NCBI GenBank assembly: GCA_039029535.1
Contig: JBCCFW010000203.1
Span: 1-13,052, forward strand
Reading direction: 5' to 3'
Length of the DNA: 13,052 nucleotides
Origin: JBCCFW01 sp039029535
GTDB taxonomy: Bacteria > Acidobacteriota > JBCCFW01
Shown here: positions 1 to 5,109 of the stretch, piece by piece
How the letters are laid out: each line of letters opens with the position of its first letter
Position numbering within the stretch: the stretch's first letter is position 1
Notes under the pieces: model-generated
Told to the model about the DNA's origin: nothing
Seen by the model: the letters and a program-made list of their open reading frames with translations, nothing else
Database searches by the model: none
Program-made: the position numbers and the translations under genes

Positions 1-78
1 AACTGAACTTCTTCACTATATGTACTGCCCAATTTTTTGAGCAATGTCTAACAAATCTTCGTCCACCCACTAGCCATC
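1..78. other. AT-rich stretch of unknown origin at the window edge, abutting truncated floA
   Basis: This stretch is about 39% GC by hand count, while the sequence right after it is around 70% GC. It contains T-runs and an in-frame TAA at 49-51 that closes the floA reading frame upstream. It does not encode the SPFH residues expected before the conserved FloA segment that begins near base 103. It could be the end of an inserted element, a rearrangement breakpoint, or an assembly chimera at a contig edge. I recognise no gene, tRNA end or insertion-sequence end in it. Confidence 0.5.
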
Positions 79-591
79 TTGGAGGTTCACAGCAACCTTT
101 CGGCCGGCGAGGAGACCATCCTCGCCCGCGTCGGTGAGGGCATCGTGTCGACCATCGGCTCGTCGGAGAGCTACAAGGTCGTGCTCGCCAACCCCGACAG
201 CATCTCGAAGAACGTGCTCGACAAGGGCCTGGACTCCGGCACGGCCTTCCAGATCCAGTCCATCGACATCGCCGACGTGGACGTCGGCGCCAACGTCGGT
301 GCCAAGCTCCAGGAGGAGCAGGCCGAGGCCAACAAGGTCATCGCCCAGGCCGAGGCCGAGAGCCGTCGCGCCATGGCGGTGGCGGCCGAGCAGGAGAACA
401 AGGCGGCGGTCGAAGAGATGCGCGCCAAGGTCATCGAGGCGGAGGCGGAGGTCCCGCGCGCCATCTCGGAGGCGTTCCGCTCCGGCCACTTGGGCATCAT
501 GGACTACTACCGGATGAACAACATCAAGGCCGACACGACCATGCGCGAGTCGCTGGGTCGGCCCGAGGACGATGACCAGCCCGTCAGCTGA
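79..591 (+). CDS. floA: Flotillin-like protein FloA, C-terminal half only (5'-truncated)
   Basis: FloA is a membrane-anchored SPFH scaffold that organises functional membrane microdomains. The visible 170 residues match the C-terminal half of the family, which is normally about 330 residues. They include the AGEETILARVGEGIVSTIGS segment, then DKGLDSGTAFQIQSIDIADVDVG, then the long Glu/Ala-rich coiled coil (about residues 75-135, with QAEAESRRAMAVAAEQE and EMRAKVIEAEAEVPRAI), and the terminal DYYRMNNIKADT block. The N-terminal membrane hairpin and first half of the SPFH domain are absent. Upstream the frame is open only to a TAA at 49-51, through AT-rich DNA without FloA similarity. The TTG at 79 is simply the first available start and has no convincing Shine-Dalgarno site. 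Its 3' end overlaps the methyltransferase start by 20 bases. Family assignment is firm. Whether this is a pseudogene, or an intact gene broken by assembly, cannot be told from here. Confidence 0.85.
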   Translation: MEVHSNLSAGEETILARVGEGIVSTIGSSESYKVVLANPDSISKNVLDKGLDSGTAFQIQSIDIADVDVGANVGAKLQEEQAEANKVIAQAEAESRRAMAVAAEQENKAAVEEMRAKVIEAEAEVPRAISEAFRSGHLGIMDYYRMNNIKADTTMRESLGRPEDDDQPVS

Positions 592-1360
592 GGCCCTCGA
601 TTGGGCCCGGCTCTCGCTGATCGCTCATTCGGACCATCCGCTCGCGTGCCCGTTCTCCGACGAGACGGTGGCGTCGATCCTCGAAGGGCTCGACCTGCCG
701 TCTCAGCCGGAGGTGCTCGAGGTCGGCTGCGGTCGCGGCGAGTGGTTGCTCCGCTTGCTGCGGCTGCACCCCGAGGCCGTCGTCACCGGCATCGATCGCT
801 CCGAGGCGGCTCTCGCGGTCGCACGCGAGGCGGTGGGCCGGCTGGGCTTCTCGGCGGCGGCGTGCTTCGAGATCGCCGACGCTGCCCAGGCGGTGAACGG
901 GCGCGAGGGTCGCTTCGACTTGGTCATTTGTGCAGGTTCCACCCATGCCCTCGGCGGGCTGGACGACTGCCTGACCGCGCTCGTTCCGCTGCTGCGGCCG
1001 GGCGGTGACCTGCTGCTGGCCGACGGCATCTGGGAGCGTGAGCCCAGCACGGAGGCGCTCAACGGGCTCGGCTGCGGGGCCGGCGCGCACCGCCCCTTGA
1101 GCGAGCTGGTGGAGACCGTGCGGGATCGCGGGCTCTCGATTCAGCGCGTGCTCACCAGCGACCTGCGCGAATGGGACGACTACGAGTCGAGCTGGCTCGG
1201 CTCCCTCGAAGACCACCTCCGCGAGCACCCCGACGATCCGGACGCCGACGGCATCCGCTCCCTGATCGACAGTCATCGCGTCGGTTACTTCGGCGGCTAC
1301 CGCGGCGTGCTCGGCTTCACGGCCGTCATCGCACGAGCACCGGGACGGCGTCGCTCATGA
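572..1360 (+). CDS. Class I SAM-dependent methyltransferase
   Basis: This 262-residue protein has a Rossmann-fold methyltransferase core and most likely transfers a methyl group from S-adenosylmethionine to an unknown small molecule. Motif I is VLEVGCGRG (residues 48-56). The acidic residue that binds the ribose is D75 in VTGIDRS. A motif IV-like strand is FDLVICAGSTHALGG (115-129), followed by the LLRPGGDLLLADGIWE post-motif (141-154). The N-terminal SDHPLACPFSDETV segment probably caps the active site. The ATG at 572 lies inside the floA end and has a GAGG just upstream (565-568), although the spacing is short. The stop overlaps the next small ORF as ATGA. The GSTHALGGL plus DGIWE pattern resembles a poorly characterised group of bacterial methyltransferases. 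The substrate cannot be inferred, and the link to flotillin is positional only. Confidence 0.88.
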   Translation: MTSPSAEALDWARLSLIAHSDHPLACPFSDETVASILEGLDLPSQPEVLEVGCGRGEWLLRLLRLHPEAVVTGIDRSEAALAVAREAVGRLGFSAAACFEIADAAQAVNGREGRFDLVICAGSTHALGGLDDCLTALVPLLRPGGDLLLADGIWEREPSTEALNGLGCGAGAHRPLSELVETVRDRGLSIQRVLTSDLREWDDYESSWLGSLEDHLREHPDDPDADGIRSLIDSHRVGYFGGYRGVLGFTAVIARAPGRRRS

Positions 1361-1536
1361 GCCGCAGTCGTCTCACCCGCCTGCTCGAAGACGGCGCGAG
1401 CAAGGGCCGCCTGTTGAGCGACCGTCGACGCTTCGTGCGTCGGCTTCTCCTGGCGGAAGTGCTGGCCGCGCCACCCGCGGTGCGCGATGAAACGGGCGAG
1501 GAAAGCCCCCTCGACCCACCATCGCGGCGGGGCTGA
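1357..1536 (+). CDS. Small basic protein of unknown function, coupled to the methyltransferase
   Basis: This 59-residue ORF starts at an ATG that overlaps the methyltransferase stop in an ATGA quartet (1357-1360), so translation probably re-initiates there. It ends six bases before the next gene. The product is strongly basic at the N-terminus (SRSRLTRLLEDG, then DRRRFVRRLLLAEVLAAPPAVRD) and has an acidic, proline-containing tail. It has no signal peptide or membrane helix. The central amphipathic helix followed by PPAVRD could be a docking element for a partner. I do not recognise the family. Support comes from its exact fit between two genes, the coupled start and GC-rich third codon positions. 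It is too short for any statistical test by eye. An in-frame open reading also extends upstream inside the methyltransferase, but that part is a shadow. Confidence 0.6.
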   Translation: MSRSRLTRLLEDGASKGRLLSDRRRFVRRLLLAEVLAAPPAVRDETGEESPLDPPSRRG

Positions 1537-1542
1537 CGAGTC

Positions 1543-2973
1543 ATGGACTTCGGCGACATCGTCAAGATCATCGTCTTCCTCTTCTGGATCTTCTCCATGT
1601 TCCGGAAGGGGGACCGCGGGCAGCCCGCCCCGACGCCCCCTCTCCCGCAGCCGGAGCCGCCGCCGCTGCCGGAGCCCCAGCAGCCCACGAGGACCGAGCC
1701 GGCTGCAGACGCCGAGCCCTTCGGCCTCGGTCCCTTTGCCGATCCGCCTGCACCACCGCCAACGCCGAAGCCTCAACCCATCCCCCAGCTCCGGCCGGCG
1801 CAGCATCACGGGGAGCCCGATCTCCTGCTCCGCCTCCACGAACGACCCGAGCGCGAGTGGCTCGAAGACGCCGCCCGCCACTCGGTCGCCGAGAACGACC
1901 ACGTCGCGCAGGAGCTCATCAACCGCATCCTCGACCAGCGCGAGAGCGCTCACGACGGTCCGGCACTGACCGGTCTCGATCGGTGGCTGGGTGAGCTGCG
2001 CGAGCAGGCCAGCTCGGGCCTGCGCTCGAGCGGTCGTCATCTCGACGAGCGGCGGCCCGTCGCCGTGCAGGGCCGCATCCCCCCCGCCCACCAGCTCCGC
2101 GCCTTCGAGGAGGGTGGCCTGCGGCTCGTCCCTGCCTATCTCGATCCCGGTCGCGTGAACGGAGCCCTCGGGCTCATGGCGACGCATCCGTGGCGCGAGG
2201 CGCTGTCGGGTGAGGCGCTGGCCTCCGAGCTACGCGGCAAGGTCTTCGCCGACGCGCTCCCTGACGAGGACCCGGGCATGGCGCTCGCGGCGGTCTGGAC
2301 CGAGCGTCTCGTCGACGATCTTCTCGCCACGCTCCAACTCGGACCTGGTCACGCCAAGACCCTGAGCCACAGCGCGGACCAACTCGGCGCGGCCGGCGCG
2401 ACGATCGAAGGAGACCAGGATCTCTCCGGCACCGCACCGCCCTTGCTCGTGCGGGCTCAGCTCGCCCATCGCGTCGTGGCGCAGCTCGGTGCGGGCGAGG
2501 TGCCCGAGCCGGAGCTCGGCTACCTGCCGGTGCGTCAGTGGGGTGTCGTCGTTGGGCATCTCCCGCTCGAATCCCTGACGCCCTGGCTCGACCGCTTGGC
2601 GGCTCAGGTCGTCTCGCCCCTGGAAGCGCTGGCGGGTCGCGCGCTCGCGGACCTGTCCGGTCTCGACGCGATGGCGACGCTGGCGCGCGACTCCGGAACC
2701 GTGGCGGCCAGCCTGCCCCGGCTCCCCAAGTCCACGAGCGCACGCGAGCTGGGGATCGCCCTGTCGTGGCGGGCCAACGGCCCCGAGTCGGGCCTGCTCC
2801 TGCGCTCCGTGCTCGCCGCGCTGGGCCGTCCGACCGTCGACGCACCGCAGCGCCGACGTCGCGGCGTCGAGACGGGGGCACGGATGAGCCGTCGCAGGGT
2901 GTTGCGCGAGGCCTTGCAGGCAGGAGCGGCCTTCTCGGCTGCTCCGGGCCTGCGTGTCGGAGCCGGTCGGTGA
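1543..2973 (+). CDS. Single-pass membrane protein with proline-rich linker, unknown function
   Basis: The 476-residue protein starts with one hydrophobic helix (residues 5-20, DIVKIIVFLFWIFSMF) followed at once by RKGDR, which should place the bulk in the cytoplasm. Residues about 28-92 are a low-complexity proline-rich linker (PAPTPPLPQPEPPPLP and PPAPPPTPKPQPIPQ). Residues about 95-430 form an Ala/Leu/Glu-rich, mostly helical region with no motif I recognise. The tail is Arg-rich (RRRR, MSRRR). No catalytic signature is visible. The start at 1543 is the first ATG of the frame and directly precedes the hydrophobic helix. The Shine-Dalgarno site is weak, which fits coupling to the gene six bases upstream. 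The stop overlaps the next start (GTGA). It may be a membrane-tethered scaffold or partner for the neighbouring lipoprotein and flotillin, but that is inference. Confidence 0.78.
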   Translation: MDFGDIVKIIVFLFWIFSMFRKGDRGQPAPTPPLPQPEPPPLPEPQQPTRTEPAADAEPFGLGPFADPPAPPPTPKPQPIPQLRPAQHHGEPDLLLRLHERPEREWLEDAARHSVAENDHVAQELINRILDQRESAHDGPALTGLDRWLGELREQASSGLRSSGRHLDERRPVAVQGRIPPAHQLRAFEEGGLRLVPAYLDPGRVNGALGLMATHPWREALSGEALASELRGKVFADALPDEDPGMALAAVWTERLVDDLLATLQLGPGHAKTLSHSADQLGAAGATIEGDQDLSGTAPPLLVRAQLAHRVVAQLGAGEVPEPELGYLPVRQWGVVVGHLPLESLTPWLDRLAAQVVSPLEALAGRALADLSGLDAMATLARDSGTVAASLPRLPKSTSARELGIALSWRANGPESGLLLRSVLAALGRPTVDAPQRRRRGVETGARMSRRRVLREALQAGAAFSAAPGLRVGAGR

Positions 2974-3767
2974 GAGTGCTCGTCGCCGCGATGCTGACGA
3001 CGACGCTGGCGATCGGTGGTCTCCTCGGCTGCGTGAAGGTCGACCTCGACGCCATCGAAGAGCTGAGCCTGGAGGAGAAGGATCTCCTCGGACGGAAGGT
3101 CTTCGAGCTCGCGCAGGACGAGCTCGGCCTCGTGGAGTCGGGTCCCGTCGCGTCGGGGCTGCGCTCGCTGGGCCAGGAGCTGTCGCGCGAGCTCGACGTG
3201 CCCGTGCGCTTCCACCTGCTCGACCACGAGCTCGATCAGGCGACCAGCTTTCCGTCGGGCGACGTGGTCGTGACGAAGAGATGGCTCCGACGGGCCGAGT
3301 CCTCCGACGAGCTGCTCGGCGTGTTGCTCGAGCAAGTCGCTCACGTCGGGTCGCGCGACGTCACGCGGACGATCGTCGCGAGCTACCAGCCAGAGGTCCT
3401 GCGCTCGGCGCTGGCCGGCGGTCAGGGCGGCTTGCTGGAAGCGGTGGCCGCGAACCTGACCTACCAGGGCAGCTTCGGTCGTCACTCCGACGCAACCAAG
3501 GCCCGTTCCGACCTCCAAGTGGTCCTCTGGCTCAGGCAGCTCGGTGCCGACGCCTCCGCGTGGCCTGACTTTCTCGGCCGCTATCTCTCGGTGCGTCGCA
3601 AGAAGGACTACCACGCGCGTTCGCACCCCATCGACGACAAGCGGGTCGAGCGCTGCCGTGGTGACCTGGCCCAAGTCGACTTGGTCCGCGCCCTCGATGG
3701 CAAGGCCATCGGAGCGAGCGTGGACGAGTTGTTCGCGGAGTTGGACCGGAGCCGCAAGTCCGGATGA
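2970..3767 (+). CDS. Lipoprotein with degenerate M48 (HtpX/BepA-like) metallopeptidase fold, probable pseudopeptidase
   Basis: The frame is open from 2538, but the start is set to GTG 2970. It overlaps the previous stop as GTGA, has GGAG at 2959-2962 with 7-base spacing, and gives a lipoprotein signal (residues 1-21, AIGGLLGC, lipid Cys21). The 265-residue product follows the M48 layout: LLDHELDQATSFPSGDVVVT (85-102) corresponds to the family's 'INAFALPGG.IFVT' strand. SSDELLGVLLEQVAHVGSRD (111-130) corresponds to 'ESEDELAGVLAHEIGHVVARH', and RSHPIDDKRVERC (217-229) to the usual 'THP..xxRI' segment. The zinc-binding HExxH is EQVAH (121-125), so the first His and the catalytic Glu are gone. 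The later EAD ligand region reads ARSD. It is therefore expected to be inactive as a protease and may act as an envelope scaffold, chaperone or inhibitor. It closes the flotillin cluster. Confidence 0.82.
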   Translation: MRVLVAAMLTTTLAIGGLLGCVKVDLDAIEELSLEEKDLLGRKVFELAQDELGLVESGPVASGLRSLGQELSRELDVPVRFHLLDHELDQATSFPSGDVVVTKRWLRRAESSDELLGVLLEQVAHVGSRDVTRTIVASYQPEVLRSALAGGQGGLLEAVAANLTYQGSFGRHSDATKARSDLQVVLWLRQLGADASAWPDFLGRYLSVRRKKDYHARSHPIDDKRVERCRGDLAQVDLVRALDGKAIGASVDELFAELDRSRKSG

Positions 3768-3849
3768 GCTCCGTCTCGTAGAGCGAGCCAGCCGGTTCGG
3801 TCATCGCTGATTTCGGACGAGTCTCCGACACTCCCACTGAGGTCACGAC

Positions 3850-3957
3850 ATGAGTTTCAGCGAAGCCTCTCCACATGAAAGTGGAAAGGCTCTGACCAGG
3901 ATCAAGGTGTTCACAACACTACTCGGACGGCTTGCCCCCAGCTCCAAACCAGCATGA
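3850..3957 (+). CDS. Possible 35-residue small ORF with a good Shine-Dalgarno site (doubtful)
   Basis: The ATG at 3850 has GAGG at 3839-3842 with 7-base spacing. The 35-residue product begins MSFSEASPHESGKALTRIK and ends in LAPSSKPA. It is polar and basic, with no signal peptide or membrane helix. Its stop overlaps the ATG of a second 65-residue ORF (3954-4151) in an ATGA arrangement. Codon choice (AGT, TCT, CCA, AAA, CTA) differs from that of the neighbouring operons, and the hairpin at 3864-3891 lies inside it. It could be a real short peptide, a remnant of a decayed gene, or chance. Confidence 0.2.
   Translation: MSFSEASPHESGKALTRIKVFTTLLGRLAPSSKPA
3864..3891 (+). terminator. Stem-loop, possible terminator or processed 3' end of the flotillin cluster
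   Basis: The arms AGCCTCTCCAC (3864-3874) and GTGGAAAGGCT (3881-3891) pair over 11 positions with one C-A mismatch, around the loop ATGAAA. The hairpin lies about 97 bases after the stop of the pseudopeptidase gene. No T-run follows it (CTGACCAGG), so it is not a classical intrinsic terminator. It may stabilise a 3' end, act in Rho-dependent termination, or belong to a mobile or repeat sequence. The structure is directly visible and the role is inferred. Confidence 0.4.
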
Positions 3958-4132
3958 CCTCAGGCCTCCGCAGTCCACCCTCATTGGCCAGCCGCACCGG
4001 AGCCATGCTGCTCACTGATTCCTCCGCTCGCGTCCTCCATTTGAGAATCTCGCTGGTCCTACTTGAGCATCTCCGAGGGGCTCGCCGTCCCCCTGAAACC
4101 AGCACGAACACAGCCACCCGGTCAGCCGAGAT

Positions 4133-4171
4133 GGCTGGAGTGACTAACTAGCACCCCGGAGACCTCCAGCC
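4133..4171. repeat. 8-base perfect inverted repeat around an all-frame stop cluster
   Basis: GGCTGGAG at 4133-4140 is the exact reverse complement of CTCCAGCC at 4164-4171. The 23-base spacer begins with TGACTAACTAG, which carries stop codons in all three forward frames. It could be a binding site, a weak stem-loop or an element end. An 8-base match at this spacing in GC-rich DNA can also occur by chance. Confidence 0.3.
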
Positions 4172-4207
4172 CCCCTGCGCTCAGGCATGCTAAGCCATAT
4201 TCGTCGC

Positions 4208-4236
4208 TTGACAGCGTGAGCGCCATGCCCCATGTT
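4208..4236 (+). promoter_or_regulatory. Candidate promoter upstream of the Cys-rich protein gene
   Basis: A perfect -35-like TTGACA (4208-4213) is followed after 17 bases by CATGTT (4231-4236), which matches only three positions of TATAAT. It lies about 100 bases before the strong GGAGGT site at 4327-4332. It sits in one of only two long gaps in the window, and the other gap also has a TTGACA. The -10 element is poor, so confidence is low. Confidence 0.25.
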
Positions 4237-4326
4237 TCCAGCACCGCACTTATGCGGACGGCGGCCTGAGGGAGCACGGAGGCAACGCCCGTATCGGCTC
4301 CAGATCCAGGTCTGGCTGATTCATTT

Positions 4327-4375
4327 GGAGGTAGGAATGACTTCGACGTTAGGGCGAGCTCTCTCGCCTTGGTGA
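4327..4375 (+). promoter_or_regulatory. Strong ribosome binding site and 12-codon leader, or frameshifted true start, of the Cys-rich gene
   Basis: GGAGGT (4327-4332) lies five bases before ATG 4337 when counted from GGAGG. The ATG opens only MTSTLGRALSPW before a TGA at 4373-4375. That TGA overlaps GTG 4372 of the Cys-rich frame as GTGA. One missing base (or two extra bases) just before 4369 would join the two frames. The result would be a textbook signal peptide, with an Arg-containing n-region supplied by the leader and LVSVCLMAGIADAGVA supplied by the main frame. Either there is a frameshift (real or sequencing) here, or the leader is translated and coupled to the downstream start. Confidence 0.5.
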
Positions 4376-5049
4376 GCGTGTGTTTGATGGCTGGGATCGC
4401 TGACGCAGGCGTAGCCCCAGATCCGCTACCTGACTACGCGACACTGTCTTCACCCGCAGGGAAGGTGCTTCAGGGGGTATCTGACCTCAACAACAAGAAG
4501 CTGACTCTATACTCGGAGGACCTCACGATGAGTGAGGAGGTCTTCATCTGGGACCTGCAACTCGTCGTGCAACCAGACGGCTCCGTTGCGGTGCTGCGGC
4601 AGGAGCTCCAGTCGCCTGACAACGAGCTATTCGTTTCGGAAGCGCAGATCGAGGACTTCCCCCCGGGTACCGTACGAGTTCACTCGCTCATCGAGGCCTT
4701 CAGGTCGGGCGAAGTGCTCTACACGAACGAGTCGGGCATGGTGATCGCCACTCATGGCTCAAAGATCCTGGCAGGCTCGATCGACGAGAATGGCGAAGTC
4801 ATCAACTTCCCAGGGATGGGAGGTGGGTCAGGCAGCTGCCGGTACGAGCTCACCACGTTCTGCTCGATCGGCTTCTGCGGATTTGGAGGCTGCGTGCAGT
4901 CGGGCAACTTCGGCCCACTCTGTTTCTGTACGAATGGGTCCGGAGAGTGCCCAGGGAACGTGCTCAACTTCCAATGCGTGGCATCAGGCTGCGCGTCCTG
5001 CGTGTCGCCGGGTTGCACCTGCGGCCCGCCCGATCCGCCTGGGCCGTGA
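4369..5049 (+). CDS. Exported cysteine-rich protein of unknown function
   Basis: The frame encodes about 226 residues from TTG 4369. The N-terminus VSVCLMAGIADAGVA looks like the hydrophobic core and cleavage end of a signal peptide lacking its basic n-region. That missing part appears to be encoded in another frame from ATG 4337. Residues about 22-150 form a mixed beta-like domain (KLTLYSEDLTMSEEVFIWDL, LVVQPDGSVAVLRQEL, VIATHGSKILAGSIDENGE). After a Gly/Ser linker (GMGGGSGS) residues 157-218 contain 12 cysteines (157, 165, 170, 175, 185, 187, 194, 203, 208, 211, 216, 218), with pairs such as CFC, CASC and CTC. The tail is Pro-rich (CGPPDPPGP). Twelve cysteines in 62 residues of an exported protein suggests up to six disulfides. 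I recognise no family. It lies 60 bases before a thioredoxin-like lipoprotein gene, which could act on these disulfides. Codon third positions are less GC-rich than in the flanking operons. Confidence 0.72.
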   Translation: MVSVCLMAGIADAGVAPDPLPDYATLSSPAGKVLQGVSDLNNKKLTLYSEDLTMSEEVFIWDLQLVVQPDGSVAVLRQELQSPDNELFVSEAQIEDFPPGTVRVHSLIEAFRSGEVLYTNESGMVIATHGSKILAGSIDENGEVINFPGMGGGSGSCRYELTTFCSIGFCGFGGCVQSGNFGPLCFCTNGSGECPGNVLNFQCVASGCASCVSPGCTCGPPDPPGP

Positions 5050-5109
5050 GATGATCCCCGGGTGCCGGCCGCGAGGTCGGCGCCCGTTCCTTTCGTGAGG
5101 CAAATCACG

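Larger units (their letters stand above)
3768..4336. other. Long intergenic region with hairpin, inverted repeats and weak small ORFs
   Basis: No convincing gene was found in this 569-base stretch. Third-position GC of the best open frames is well below that of the flanking operons. Two small overlapping ORFs exist (3850-3957 with a GAGG at 3839-3842, and 3954-4151), but neither resembles a known protein. The stretch holds a stable hairpin at 3864-3891 and an 8-base inverted repeat (4133-4140 with 4164-4171). TGACTAACTAG at 4141-4151 gives a stop in every forward frame. A TTGACA hexamer lies at 4208-4213. No tRNA or rRNA was seen. Confidence 0.5.

Noticed and set aside
2538..2969. N-terminal extension of the M48-like frame
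   Set aside because: The extension is an Arg/Ala/Pro-rich shadow of the membrane protein gene. The GTG at 2970 has a ribosome binding site and yields a lipoprotein signal.
3911..4117. Minus-strand 68-codon frame that might be a transposase remnant
   Set aside because: No transposase motif or terminal repeats could be seen. The similarity was only an impression.
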